DNA from: Alphaproteobacteria bacterium
Lineage (GTDB): Bacteria > Pseudomonadota > Alphaproteobacteria > Sphingomonadales > Sphingomonadaceae
Reading direction: 5' to 3'
Length of the DNA: 64,000 nucleotides
NCBI GenBank assembly: GCA_005883305.1
Contig: VBAC01000001.1
Span: 2,046,001-2,110,000, forward strand
In this document: one piece after another, positions 12,001 to 18,469 of the stretch
Layout: every line of letters begins with the position of its first letter
Position numbering within the stretch: position 1 is the stretch's first letter
Program-made: the position numbers and the translations under genes
Notes under the pieces: generated by a model
Told to the model about the DNA's origin: nothing
The model's input: the letters and a program-made list of their open reading frames with translations, nothing else
The model's database searches: none

Positions 12001-14821
12001 CCGCGTTCGCACCGGGATTGAGCGTGTCGTCGCCCGCGCCGCCCGAAAGGATATTCGCGTTGGCGTCGCCGGTGAGGCTGTCGTTGAAGCCGGAGCCCGC
12101 CAGATTCTCGAATCCGCTGAGCGTGTCCGAGCCCGCATTGACCGTGCTTTGCGCCGCGCCTTGGAGGGCGAGGCTTACCGTCACGCCGGCTGCGGCGCCG
12201 GCATAGGAGGCGGTGTCGCTGCCGAGGCCGCCGGCCAAAGTGTCGGCGCCAAGACCGCCTTCGATGACATTGTCGTTGCCGTCGCCGGTCAGGGTGTCGT
12301 TATACTGCGAACCGACCAGATTCTCGATGCCGGTCAGCGTGTCGTTGCCCGCACCGACCGTGTTCTGGGCCACGCCCTGAATGTTCAGATCGACGGTGAC
12401 GCCGGTCGTGCCGGCGCCGCCGCCGTTATAGGCGGTCGCGAACGACGCGGTGTCGTTGCCGTTGCCGCCGGTCAGCGTGTCGTCGGCGACCGTTCCCTGA
12501 AGGTAGTCGTTCCCCTCGCCGCCATCGGCCACGAGGCTGCTGGTGTTGTTGACAGTGAAGGTGGTCGATCCGGCGGCGCCCTGAAGCGAGATGTTCAGCT
12601 GATAGGTCTGCCCGGCCAGCATCGGCTGGGCGACGCTGTTGCTGATGAACCGGCCGACGCGGATGTAATAGGTCCCCGCCGCGGCGAAGGTATAGGTGAT
12701 GTAGGCGTCGTCGTTGACGGTGGTGCCGGGATCGCCCGGGCCGGTGTCGTTGGTGGCCAGCAAATTGCCCGCGCTGTCGACCAGCTCGATGATGCTGTCG
12801 GTGAGCGATCCGGCTCCGTCGATGTCGAAGATCGCCTGCGCGCCGGCCGCCGTCACGTCGATCCGGTAATATTCGAGCGAGCCGCCAGTCGCCGTGGCGT
12901 TGATCGTCGCGTGCGGAATCGTGGTGGCGTTCGCGATGTTCGGGTTGGCGTCGATATCGTAGGCGCCGGCCGTGTTCACCGCGTTGGCGATGCTGTTGTT
13001 GTTGGTGGCCGCCGGCTTGGTGATGTCCGGCTGCGAGGGCGGGGAGCCGGGGATGAAATTCGTGGTGACGGTGAAGCCGCCGCCGACCAGCCGGTCGTTC
13101 CCGTCGTTGCCCGAGAGCACGTCCGTGCCGCCCGAGCCGCCGGTCAGGATGTTGTCCAGGCTGTTGCCGGTGATCGTGTCGTTGCCGCTGGTGCCGCCGA
13201 TATTCTCGATGCTGCGCAGCGTGTCGGTCTCGCCGTCGTGGTTTACGATGACGTCGGTATTCGTGTCGTTCAGAGTGACGTTCACGCCGGTGGCGCTGGT
13301 GAAGATCACGGTGTCGCTGCCGCCGACGCCGCCGTCGAGCACGTTGTTCGCGACGTTGCCGATGAAGATGTCGTTGCCCGCGCCGCCCGTGGCGTTCTCG
13401 ATCAGGGAACGGGCGTCATTGTTGTAGAGCAGCGACATGGCGATGTTGCCGGGCGCCAGGTTGACGAGGTTCTGATAGGCCAAATTGTTGACCAGCTGAT
13501 TCTGGTCGACCGTGGAGAACTCGCCCGGGCGAAGGTCGATGGTGACGCCGTTCGCGTAGTTGCTGGCGTCGATCGTGTCGTTGCCGCCGCCGTCCCAGAT
13601 GGTGAGGAAGATCTTGTTGCCCGCCGGCGCGCCCTGGCCGACGCCGTTGACGAACATCTCGCCGGTCGTCTGGCTGAACGTGTAGACGGTGTCGCCCGAA
13701 TTGGTGTTGAAATTGGCCCCATAAAGATACTGCAGCGCGGCGACGTCGTACTGCATGTACGTCTGCGGCTGGCTGATCTTCTCTCCGGCGAAATTGCTGT
13801 TGGTGAACGGCGCCGGCGTATAGGTCATCAGCGACCAGGCCTGGCCGTCGCGGTCCGGAGTCAGGGACTGGCTGCCGAAACGCGGCGAGGTCCCGAGGAA
13901 GCCGGACAGGTCGCTGTTCGTATAATCCTGGTGCCCGTGCTTGAGCCCCATGGTGTGGCCGATCTCGTGCATCATGGTGGCGAAGCCCCACGTGCCCCTG
14001 CCTGTGAGATCGTAATAAGGCTGGTTGTTGCGGCCGAACCAGATGTCGCCGGCCACTGCCTTGGTATCGGAGGCGAAGTTGCCGTAGGCGGACGGCACGT
14101 CGGCGTCGGCGGTCTGCGAGATGCGGATATTCGCGTGGACGGTGTCCGTGTCGGTGATTTCGGTGAACGTCAGCCCGGTCAGAGCGGAGAGCTGGGCGAA
14201 GGCGGCGCGCGCCGACGCCTGCTGCTGAGTGCCAAGGTCGATATGGTAGTTGCTGACGCCGTTGCTGTCGAAGGTCGGGCCGTTGTAGTTCGAGCCCGAG
14301 GTCGGGAAGCTGTAGGTGAGGTTGGTGGTGCCCCACCTGGATCCGATCAGGACCGCATCGACGTTGCGGATGCCGGTGAAGAAGTGGCTTCCGTCCGGGT
14401 TGGTGCCGAGCGTCAGGAGCTGGCCGGGACTTCCGGGCGTGTTGGCCGCGCGCGGGTCGAAGGTTCCGCCGCCGCCTTTCTGGTTGGCGGCCTCGTCATT
14501 GTCGTCCACGACCGCCAGTGTTTCGACCGATTCCCAGGTCCCGAGACCCGACAGGCTGCCGTCCACGCCGCCGGAAGACGTATCGTTACCGGCAGGCGCG
14601 TCATCGGCGGGAACGGCATCGTCGATCGTCGGCGCGACGATGCCGATCTCCGGACCGGGGTCGCTCACCGCGTCCGCGGGGGCGCCGATGCCGACCTCGA
14701 AGCCGGGCTCTCCCGCGTCGCCGGCGGGCGTGCCGGTGCCGGCCTCGAGCCGGTTGAACTGGTCGCCGACCGATGAATTGTCGTCGAGGGGCGTGTTGCT
14801 GCCGCGGTTGGAAGTGCTCAT
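1..14821 (-). CDS. Giant RTX protein: serralysin-type (M10B) metalloprotease fused to tandem beta-helix modules (3' end outside window)
   Basis: One open frame of at least 4,940 codons starts at ATG 14821 (Shine-Dalgarno AGAGGGGA five bases upstream) and is still open at base 2. Residues 1-120 are acidic and lack a Sec signal, as expected for type I secretion. The protease domain spans roughly 130-480: HEIGHTMGLKH at 285-295 gives zinc ligands H285, H289 and H295 with catalytic E286, and the Met-turn SLMTY (M332, Y334) is serralysin-like. RTX nonapeptides (GGxGxDxL) follow, then a PPC-like beta-sandwich (~610-750), further RTX repeats to ~1,730, then eight parallel beta-helix modules, each opening with TIQAA near residues 1805, 2125, 2541, 2920, 3369, 3709, 4059 and 4439. 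The family is secreted through an ABC/MFP/TolC exporter and folds on calcium. The C-terminal secretion signal and exporter genes are not in the window. Substrate is unknown; adhesion or surface-layer roles are alternatives to proteolysis for the helical part. Confidence 0.93.
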   Translation of the reverse strand, partial: MSTSNRGSNTPLDDNSSVGDQFNRLEAGTGTPAGDAGEPGFEVGIGAPADAVSDPGPEIGIVAPTIDDAVPADDAPAGNDTSSGGVDGSLSGLGTWESVETLAVVDDNDEAANQKGGGGTFDPRAANTPGSPGQLLTLGTNPDGSHFFTGIRNVDAVLIGSRWGTTNLTYSFPTSGSNYNGPTFDSNGVSNYHIDLGTQQQASARAAFAQLSALTGLTFTEITDTDTVHANIRISQTADADVPSAYGNFASDTKAVAGDIWFGRNNQPYYDLTGRGTWGFATMMHEIGHTMGLKHGHQDYTNSDLSGFLGTSPRFGSQSLTPDRDGQAWSLMTYTPAPFTNSNFAGEKISQPQTYMQYDVAALQYLYGANFNTNSGDTVYTFSQTTGEMFVNGVGQGAPAGNKIFLTIWDGGGNDTIDASNYANGVTIDLRPGEFSTVDQNQLVNNLAYQNLVNLAPGNIAMSLLYNNDARSLIENATGGAGNDIFIGNVANNVLDGGVGGSDTVIFTSATGVNVTLNDTNTDVIVNHDGETDTLRSIENIGGTSGNDTITGNSLDNILTGGSGGTDVLSGNDGNDRLVGGGFTVTTNFIPGSPPSQPDITKPAATNNNSIANAVNTAGAYDIDANPNIANATTIPHATINATATGGSLEYYRIDVTAAGAQAIFDIDGAGSLTDSIIELVDSAGNLLATNDTGPGDPGTTVNDDAYITYTFAAAGTYYIRVGRFISNSVAQPMLAGQTYQLNISLQGAAGSTTFTVNNTSSLVADGGEGNDYLQGTVADDTLTGGNGNDTASFATAYNGGGAGTTGVTVDLNIQGVAQNTVGAGNDTLTGIENLVGSQYNDTLTGDGNDNVIEGGLGADTLAGGLGSDTASYAGAAAGVTVSLALQGAAQSTVNAGSDTLSGFENLAGSGFNDSLTGDANANILSGGAGDDTLNPGANAGAVVDLLDGGLGTDTASFAGNASGVTATLNGALDGAASIAGGTIATLRSIENLIGSANADILTGDGNANAIEGGLGNDTLDGGLGVDTLVFTGSTATTVNLATLTAQNTGWGSDTITNFENVRTGSGADNITGDVNDNTFFEGGGNDTYNGAGGLGDTVDYSAATSTVTVNLNTVTAQVTGTFGGSDTITNIENVVGAAAFGNTLTGNTLANRLTGGSAADTIQGNNGADVIFGNAGNDVLLGGTTGALDDGSADTLEGGAGADFLGGGQGNDILRGGDGDDVLVGGIVNTIQQFFTGVDGGDDTYDGGDGADRAIMVYDTRAGVGASTVGVAFDIGNLAGNSAITFNGVNVGSLTSIEFVTFRGTNVNDVVKGGGSLDSLTGLAGDDVLDGWYGNDLLSGGLGNDTLIGGEGLDTATYVNSTAGVNVDLRIDGVAQNTGGEGIDTLSGIEYLAGSNFGDTLRGNDDFNLITDTAATGPAGQTDSIFGYGGNDTIQVTRAAAALATNINMDGGDGDDFIELRGGTLSAGLAVNLDGLVAASNGASLTYMALGTTSTDRNLDVVTVDGGAGNDRIVLSGVASATINAGSGNDTVSISMRGASSVNNYQITLGAGADILQLGGTTSDVTTTARTSRVTDFDRGDAGDKFEMSTYLNNGLTGYTANSNAFASGHLRLTQSGSDLLVQVDRDAGGATNGFVTIFAISNGYTGGFTAFNFDGFIGNLTLTGIGALDETITGATGNDTLSGGDGNDLLIGLAGTDTLNGGNGEDVLRGGTGNDALNGGAGNDTADYAGPRAGYSFTYTTDPATGRATSFSSVTDTNAGNGDEGADTLTSIEKLTFSDQTIDLGQPVQLFDGSNNLVGTFGTIQAAVNASSNGYRISVAAGTFNENVTVDKDVTIEGPNAGIAGTGARGAEAVVNGLFSITADGVTLDGLTITGAPLFGQDITGVWVNNDGVTLTNLILDGPNNGYGIQTTYGTTTTGLVLSNSLVTQWGTGGYFNPTTTFTASGNTFDGNGNALLGDDFGTGSMISGNIFSNSAGSHVGIGSFDSIEDVRVYFGANTFNGSNRAVSIFAYGDGDAGGQVLTGTNEANGIFASEFVPGSGTDSTFNGLGGNDYLYGGSGNDTLNGGTGIDTAAYDGVGSINQVGTGWTVNDGSGTDTLDRIEIVDDVASGVTRLVGNGGYATIQAAINASNDGDVIRIASGTWNETLTVDKDVTIEGLNHGIPGTGARGTETVITGGINITASGVTIDGVKLTGTIDGLGAPWPSGIFVAGNNFSLVNSVMAGAGTPTNGSGDNSAIITQSVSGLNVGNNLINGYVIGAYVTAGSTGSIHDNRFQGDGGPHTGMSNGVNSETSTVAISGNTFDGLYSGVLNLFPNGPDSIDLDTYVIGNTFTNNALARPIQIYPTDLSHNFIGTDHNEAFNGDWGVTGPLSFDGQGGDDRAYGSAQGDNLRGGAGDDQINGNAGNDILAGDANNDVVNGGDDNDTLDGGSGNDILNGDNGNDSLHGGTGNDQLNGGSGTDTAVYDGPRGDYSFTVTTNSAGRVIAFTQVGDNVFGNGNEGFDSLNSVEVLQFSNLTLDTSKNVQLFDFNNALVGTFDTIQAAIDSAQDNYTIRVAAGVYHENLDIDVGVRILGARGNTSITSLSRDAANGVGETTIIGNAHVTATDNVTLNGLRFVNDGSIGHGPSNAPLSFTTAAGHQVINSIFWSTIAGGANGVDDRAIFVSPNASGSIDITANLISGTSHGLFGTASWGRGIWSDGGGATLTVTGNTIEWTRSGINLDMSGSSFASVDNNLFQHVGTGVSVGVSDDNVSLTNNDFTDVGDDFNFRNLTDDVNFDAEVAVDLLTPVVSPNDLVVVLGGSGNDHITGTSGADLIDGNNSPTNPGALDTDVLNGAGGNDLLFGRGGNDTLTGGTGDDTMDGGAGIDTAVLPAGATFVSNGTGWTATSTDGTDTLISIEIVQTGGAHTLLVGSGGFATIQAAVDASVDGDTILVAAGTYVEQVVVNGRNNLTIVAETGAQVTIQAPADVHETVRSISDREIHAVFTVIGSTNVTLSHIDIDGAGAGNTVDEGGGAGQANFYGVFYRNSSGGLTAVDVAHVRDQLVGGQISGVQRGVGVGVDNNSLMAFAMTGGSITDFQKNATVFNGADLLVTGVTITGSGPITTNAQNGLQVLNSTGTIDGNTITGIGYAGAANAYSGAMLLFANEDLHVTGNTIVGANISNAAARVVGIWVFQNGAPNNAPNSGGEISGNDISYVDEGIDVTGDVTPDGILIQNNDVTNIDGSDNAPVGIYFEPNAALTTAHDVDGTVGSDYIAGGAGDDHFTALGGNDTLRGNGGDDDLEGDGGTDTAVYAGVIGDYTITTVTDGNGHVIGFSAVSDNNAGDGDEGSDTLDSIEVLQFNGVTLDLAQPVQLFDGGGNLVGTFATIQAAVNASQNGYSVNVAAGTYNETVTVNKDITIEGPNAGTPGTGARGTEAIIDGGVHMNAAGATLDGLTVLGGGMLAGNPAGIYVDADNVTLTNLVVQGDGTAGTGILTPYNGGVTGLELSDSRIDDWTNGTYFNPTTQFTATDNSFDGNGVALTGDDWEDGTVISGNDFTNSSFGHVGYGALDAVEDVGAFFGAGNDFDSSGGRPVGIFGYGAGQEITATDYDDYIADTTVGGASTLHGEGGNDYIDAGSGDDALEGGAGNDIVVGGSGTDTALFADTITIADIAAVADADPETAGNQAGWTVTTATEGTDSLTGVEAVDGGGPGGSRILLVGSGGFATIQAAVNASVNGDTILVAAGTYNETVTVDKDVTIVGPNGGTPGTGARGAEAVIHGGVYMHADGATLDGFTVLGGGTLAGNPAGIYIDTDNVTLTNLVVTGDGTHDPGLSTPYLGGVTGLVISNSLIQDWGQGTYFNPSTQFTATGNTFDDNGNAIIGDDWAAGTSIDNNVFTDSTGSHIGYGSFDDTEDMRDYVGTNNSFGGTNRQVSVFAYGDGTPGGVAGQVITGTEGRNGFFASENAGSGTDSTFNGLGGNDDFFAGSGNDTLNGGTGTDTAFYDDDRDDYTVVTTTDAHGRVLSFVSVTDDAATGVDEGTDALNSVELLSFGNVTLNLTDPIQLFDAGGQFVGTFTTIQAAIDAASDDYTISVAAGTYDEDLTIDVGVTILGAQSGVGGTGGGRDAAGGTGETTIIGNARVTATDNVTLDGLRFVNDGTIGHGPSNAALSFTTAAGHIVTDSVFWSTIAGGAGGVDDRAIYLSPNASGSVEISDNLISGTSHGLFGTASWGRGIWSDGGGTDLTVSGNTIQWTRSGMNLDMSGNSTATVDGNDFQNLGTAIAVGVDSVGLTVTDNDFFNVGDEFSFRNLTTDVTFDAGAAIDTLNPAGNSNDFAVILGGSGNDTFTGTDGADYIDGNNSPTAPNATDSDSIDGGAGADLLFGRGGDDTLTGGGDDDQLDGGSGIDTAIVGAGATYVANGTTWTVTSSDGVDTLTGIEIVQSGANHTLLVGSGGFTTIQAAIDAASDGDTILVTAGTYAEDLLVNKDVTISGANAGVAGDGARGAETIIAGGVNIVVNGVTIDGVKITGDADVPGSIWPAGVYVAGNGLSLVNSILDGSGVGTNGDGNNSAILTQTTTGLDVGHNLITGFVIGAYVSGPGSTGSIHDNLFQGDGGPATGLGNGVNSETSHVDITDNTFDGLYAGVLNLFPSGPDSIDLDDYVSGNTFTNNAAERPIQIYPTDGSHNFVGTDENEAFVGDWGVVGPLSFDGQGGDDRAWGSAQGDSLTGGTGNDQLHGNAGADFLDGGTGDDLLDGGAGIDIALVSTITGFSYAAGTWTVATTSGTQTLTGVEIVIDTTSQRYLLISPNTFVTLQDAGSSVSAHDFDYIRLTPVLHSGTFSYNHSGLVVFGEGATLNVTLNATGNQGITLNAGDNNDVITTTGGVDHLNGAGGNDRLDGGAGSDVLTGGLGDDAFYVDTLGDRALENSGEGYDTVYASVSFALEAGSSIEELSADPQAGT
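430..9480 (-). repeat. Four tandem bipartite beta-helix super-repeats inside the giant RTX gene
   Basis: Each super-repeat has a first module with an LFD...LVGTF header and a second module with an LLVGSGGF-type header, separated by short RTX stretches. First-module headers lie near 9480, 7245, 4770 and 2700, so periods are about 2.1-2.5 kb. By content the modules fall into four types. Alpha (YFNPTT, STFNGLGGND) sits at ~9480-8620, 4770-3930 and 3725-2890. Beta (DGVK, IHDN, GPLSFDGQGGDD) sits at ~8490-7620 and 1530-660. Gamma (GLRFVNDG, SWGRGIWSDGGG) sits at ~7245-6230 and 2700-1700. Delta (~6100-5040) is unique. From the N-terminus the order is alpha-beta, gamma-delta, alpha-alpha, gamma-beta. 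Boundaries are approximate. Confidence 0.85.
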
Positions 14822-15001
14822 TGGTATCCCCTCTGGAATTTCATGATATGAAGTCGATGCGTGCCGGCCGTGAGCTGGAGATCGGACCGATCTCCGGCGC
14901 AGGCCTTGGTTGAAATCGCCGCTTCGGCATCTTCCCGGCCGCGGCCGAGGCAGACGCCCCCCGCCCGGTGACTCGATGGCGCGGTTCGTGTAGCAAAGGC
15001 T

Positions 15002-15445
15002 GTGTTCAAGCTCGCGAAGGGCGTGATGGCCTGGTTCTTGCTGCCCTCAATCGCGGCGCTCGTCGCCTGCAATCCTCCGCCTAAGGAAGCCACCATGCGC
15101 AACCCAAGCCCGGCCGAAAACGCTGCTTCGGATCCACGGGGAGATTCGCCGGCGGAGGCCGAGGGGCGCCGGACCTTGTCCACGGCCTTCGTCAGGGTCG
15201 GTCCCGATGGGCATCTGACGGTGGAGCTGCGCGACGGCCGGGCGATCGTTCTCCGCGACGTCGTCATGCGCCCCGGCGATTTTTGCGGGGTGCAGGTGCT
15301 CGGCGGCTCGGCCGGCAGGCGATATTGCGGTGGATATGGCGAGATCGCCGCGGCCCGGCCCGGCGGCGCGCCGGCTCCCGGTGCTCCCGATCCGGCGAGC
15401 CTCGACCCGGCCGAACCGGGGCGCGCCCCCGTGAAAGGCGAATAG
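15002..15445 (+). CDS. Small putative lipoprotein, unknown function
   Basis: A 147-residue protein divergent from the giant protease gene. The N-terminus has basic residues, a hydrophobic stretch and a lipobox-like end (ALVAC, Cys 23), so it is probably a lipoprotein acylated at that cysteine. A linker rich in Pro, Ala and Glu follows, then a compact region (~60-115) with VRVGPDGHLTVELRDGR-like beta strands, then a Pro/Ala-rich tail. The start is uncertain: GTG at 15002 keeps the positively charged n-region, whereas ATG at 15026 has a better-placed AGGG but loses both lysines. I do not recognise the family. Confidence 0.6.
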   Translation: MFKLAKGVMAWFLLPSIAALVACNPPPKEATMRNPSPAENAASDPRGDSPAEAEGRRTLSTAFVRVGPDGHLTVELRDGRAIVLRDVVMRPGDFCGVQVLGGSAGRRYCGGYGEIAAARPGGAPAPGAPDPASLDPAEPGRAPVKGE

Positions 15446-16143
15446 CCGCCACGTATCGGTGAGGGGCTGCGGCCGATCTGCCGCGGCACCGCGAGATCAG
15501 GCCGGCGATTTTCGAGCTGGAGACATGGATGGTTTCGCGGCTTGATCGGCGAACCGGGCGCGAAGAACTGACGGGTCGACACGGCTTCACGCGCCCGCTT
15601 TTCAGGACACGAGAAAGATGTTTCGGCCCATTCACCGGGAATGGACCTCATCGGCCGTGATTTACGCAAATACTCGCCTCCCCATTACTCGGCACTTCTT
15701 CCCGCCCCTCCGGGAGGCACCGATCGAGACAAGCGAAAGGGATCGCCGCGCAGCGCGCCGACGAAACCATCATCTTGAACTCGACAGCCAAAATCAGGCG
15801 AACGGCGCCTCAACGGCCCACTCGTCAGCTCGCAAAACAGACGGTTAATTTAGCGTTGCGAATCAACGACTCTGACGCTGCGGCCAATACGGTAGAGAGT
15901 CAAGGCGAGAATGTAGAAATCTCACGGTATCAGGCCCGTAACGATATCGGCGGCCTTCCGCATATGCCTTCCCTGTCCAGCTTCGGGACAGGCCTAGCGG
16001 CGGCTTTCCGGACGATGGCACTTCTCGTGCCAGGTCCTGGTCATTTGGTGACGCGGGTTGAGCCGGGTGCGGGAGCGGCCTCGTCGGCCGGCCCGATCAT
16101 CGGCGAAGCGCGGACCGCCGCGATTCCATCCCGCCCGTTGCCG
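15446..16143. other. Intergenic region without a convincing gene
   Basis: About 700 bases, less GC-rich than the flanks, between the lipoprotein gene and the convergent PilZ gene. Open frames here have low-complexity or non-conserved translations. There is a perfect 7-bp hairpin (CCTGTCC/GGACAGG, 15972-15992) and a weaker one near 16017-16031. Either could end transcription of the lipoprotein or PilZ gene, but neither has a clear T-run. Nothing else stands out. Confidence 0.4.
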
Positions 16144-16506
16144 CTAATCCTTTTCGGGCGGGGTCAGGTGGGCGCGGGACGGGCCTGCATCCTTGATCTG
16201 GGCCGCGAAGCGACTGACGACGCCCGGGTGAAGCGGCCGGTCGAACTGGACCCCGCCTTGCCCCGCCTCATGCCAGACGATGGTGCCGGGCCAGGGTTCG
16301 AGGCCCGGCAGCCCGAGGAGCACACGCGCTCCGACCTCGAACGGCCAGCGCGAGGTGAAGCCGCAGCCTTCAGCGGATATGTCGACGAGCTCGATGAATT
16401 CGGCGCCGCGCCTGAAATTGCGAAGCACGCCGCGAATCATCGAAGGAAAGCGCTCGGTGCGTCGGCGTTCGGCAGGTAGTAATTCGACCAACACTTGCTC
16501 GCCCAC
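16144..16506 (-). CDS. PilZ domain protein
   Basis: A 120-residue single-domain protein. The N-terminal basic cluster ERRRTERF and the downstream DISAEGCGF match the two c-di-GMP contact motifs of PilZ (RxxxR and D/NxSxxG). Later strands (GTIVWHEAGQGGVQF) fit the PilZ beta-barrel. PilZ stand-alone proteins bind c-di-GMP and signal to motility, polysaccharide or other effectors; the partner here is unknown. GTG at 16506 is the first start after an in-frame TGA, but its ribosome site is poor, so translation may begin slightly elsewhere. Confidence 0.8.
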   Translation of the reverse strand: MGEQVLVELLPAERRRTERFPSMIRGVLRNFRRGAEFIELVDISAEGCGFTSRWPFEVGARVLLGLPGLEPWPGTIVWHEAGQGGVQFDRPLHPGVVSRFAAQIKDAGPSRAHLTPPEKD

Positions 16507-16652
16507 GCCAATGACTTTCGCTTTCTGCCGTGATCCATTACCCCCTCATACCGAAATATGACCTATGTTAGTAAACAATAGATTATAATCGATTTGGGGA
16601 CGCGGGTTCAACTGGCGAAAGGCCTGGCCTGCTCAATCTCAGCAAGAGGAAG

Positions 16653-17585
16653 TCAGCGGCCCCGGAGCCGGGAGACGATGTGGCGGGCGGACGCCAGATC
16701 CTGGACGATGCTGCCCAGCGACTTGTAGATCGTGACGTCGCTCGCCGCTCGGCGCCCCTCGATCGTCCCGGCCATGACCGCTCCGATCTCTCCCAGAAGG
16801 TGATCCTCGCCGATCGCGCCCGAATCCAGAGCGTAGAGATATTCCGCGCCCTGCGCGCGGACGCCCTCCTCATGATCGGCGAAGAAGCGGGCCCTCGCGA
16901 CCAGCGCCACGTCGATCTCGCTCGGCCCAGCGCGCGACGATCCGACCGCGTTGACATGGGCACCGTCGGGAACCCAATCCGACATCAGGATCGGGTCGCG
17001 CGCCGCGCTTACGGTGCAGATGATGTCCGCGGCCGCGACCGCCTCCTCGACGCTCGCGCAAGCCGTGCCGCCATGCGCCTCGGCGAAAGCCGCGGCCTTT
17101 TCGGGCGAGCGGCCCCAGACGGTCAGGCGCGCGATGTCGCGCACGCAGCGAATCGCCGCGACGTGGCGGCGCGCCTGCTCGCCATAGCCGAGGATCGCGA
17201 GCGAAGCCGCCTCCGGCCGCGCCAGCGCGTCGGTCGCCGCCGCCGAGGCCGCGGCGGTGCGGATCGCGGTGATCTCGCCGGCCTCGAGGATCGCCGAGGG
17301 CGCGCCGTCGGCCGCGTCGAACAGGACGACCACGCCCTGGTGCGAGGGGCCGCCACGATCGAAATTGTCCGGATAGACGCTGACCAGCTTGGCCCCGAAG
17401 ACTCCGTCGTCGAGCATCGCGCCGAGCATCGATCCGAAGGCTCGGCCCTCCGGCAGATCGAGGATCGTTCGCAGCAGCTGGCGGGTGCGGCCGGCGGACA
17501 GGGCGATCATCGCCTCGCGCATCAGCGAGATGCACTCCTCGTAGGGAAGCAGCTTCGCCACCTCCTCGGCGGTGACGTAGAGCAT
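16653..17585 (-). CDS. Ornithine cyclodeaminase / mu-crystallin family protein
   Basis: A 310-residue protein with the family's N-terminal substrate region (MLYVTAEEV; R-rich segment near residue 45; GAKLVSVYPDN near 68) and a Rossmann NAD(P) domain starting at LAILGYGEQARRHV (~130-145). Members include ornithine cyclodeaminase, alanine dehydrogenase, ketimine reductase and lysine cyclodeaminase, so the exact substrate cannot be read from sequence. It is the last gene of a four-gene minus-strand operon: its ATG shares one base with the TGA of the upstream transporter gene. Context suggests use of amino acids released by the operon's secreted hydrolases. Confidence 0.85.
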   Translation of the reverse strand: MLYVTAEEVAKLLPYEECISLMREAMIALSAGRTRQLLRTILDLPEGRAFGSMLGAMLDDGVFGAKLVSVYPDNFDRGGPSHQGVVVLFDAADGAPSAILEAGEITAIRTAAASAAATDALARPEAASLAILGYGEQARRHVAAIRCVRDIARLTVWGRSPEKAAAFAEAHGGTACASVEEAVAAADIICTVSAARDPILMSDWVPDGAHVNAVGSSRAGPSEIDVALVARARFFADHEEGVRAQGAEYLYALDSGAIGEDHLLGEIGAVMAGTIEGRRAASDVTIYKSLGSIVQDLASARHIVSRLRGR

Positions 17586-18469
17586 CAGCCTTCGGCCTCG
17601 ATCCGCGGCCGCCACCAGCGAATCAAAAGGCTCGCGCTGAGGATCATGACCACGCCGTAGATGTTCTGGGTCACCGCCAGCGGCAGGCTGCCGAGCACCG
17701 TCAACGTGAGGAAGATCGCCAGCGTCACGTTCTGCACGCCGGTCTCGATCGCCAGAGTCATCGCGTCGCGCGCGCCGACGCCGAGCAGCCGGCCGAGCAA
17801 CAGGCCGAAGCCCATCGCGGAAAGGTTGAGGGCGACGATCGCCGGCGTCGCCAGCAGCAGATTGTCGAGCACCAGCCTGAGGCTGACGACCACCGAAAAG
17901 CCGATCACGACGACGAGAATGACGAAGGCCGTCGGTCGAAGCCACTTCGCCATCCGGGCGGCGAAATTTGGCGCGAAGTGCCGCACGATCATTCCGGCGA
18001 CGATCGGCACCAATGTGATCTTCACCAGCTGGCCGATGGTTTTCGGCACCGAAAGGGTCGGCACAGTCCCCGTCTCCCCGCCGAGGAACCAGGGCACCGC
18101 CCAGCTCAGCACGATCGGGATGGTAAAGACGGTGACCAGGCTGGTCAGTGCGGTCAGCACGACCGCGAGGGCGGCGTTGCCGCGGCCGACGAAGGTCAGC
18201 GCGTTGGAGGTCGTCCCAGCCGGGCAGAGCGAGACGATGAACAGGCCGAGCGCCATCTGCGGCGGAAGCCGGAACAGCGTGCCGGCGACGAGGCCGAGCA
18301 AAGGCAGGACGAACAGGTGAGTCGCGAAGCCTGCGCCGACCAGCAAGGGCCTCCGCCCGACCAGTGCGAAATCGCGCAGGGTCAGAGTCAGGCCAAGGCT
18401 GAACATGATCAGCATCAGCCCGATCGGCACGACCGCGGTGTTCACGAACTGGACCCAGGAATCGCTCAT
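17585..18469 (-). CDS. Bile acid:sodium symporter (BASS/SBF) family transporter
   Basis: A 294-residue, very hydrophobic protein with about nine or ten predicted membrane spans. GLTLTLRDF early on, PAGTTSNALTF near residue 95 and ALTSLVTVFTIP match the SBF fold, in which the crossed broken helices bind sodium and an organic anion. ATG 18469 overlaps the previous gene's stop by four bases (ATGA), and its own stop overlaps the cyclodeaminase start, indicating translational coupling. Known family substrates include bile acids, pantoate and other organic anions. Here uptake of an amino-acid or N-acyl amino-acid product of the neighbouring hydrolases is a reasonable inference. Confidence 0.85.
   Translation of the reverse strand: MSDSWVQFVNTAVVPIGLMLIMFSLGLTLTLRDFALVGRRPLLVGAGFATHLFVLPLLGLVAGTLFRLPPQMALGLFIVSLCPAGTTSNALTFVGRGNAALAVVLTALTSLVTVFTIPIVLSWAVPWFLGGETGTVPTLSVPKTIGQLVKITLVPIVAGMIVRHFAPNFAARMAKWLRPTAFVILVVVIGFSVVVSLRLVLDNLLLATPAIVALNLSAMGFGLLLGRLLGVGARDAMTLAIETGVQNVTLAIFLTLTVLGSLPLAVTQNIYGVVMILSASLLIRWWRPRIEAEG

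Noticed and set aside
221-14776. Three very long plus-strand open frames (951, 1,186 and 2,670 codons) opposite the giant protease gene
   Set aside because: They lie in exact antisense codon register with the minus-strand gene. Their Val/Asp/Ala/Arg-rich translation is what RTX codons such as GGC, AAC and GAC give when reversed. They have no domains, and the minus frame has the full serralysin motif.
15775-16479. Plus-strand 234-codon open frame opposite the PilZ gene
   Set aside because: Its second half is antisense to a clear PilZ domain and its first half lies in featureless intergenic DNA.
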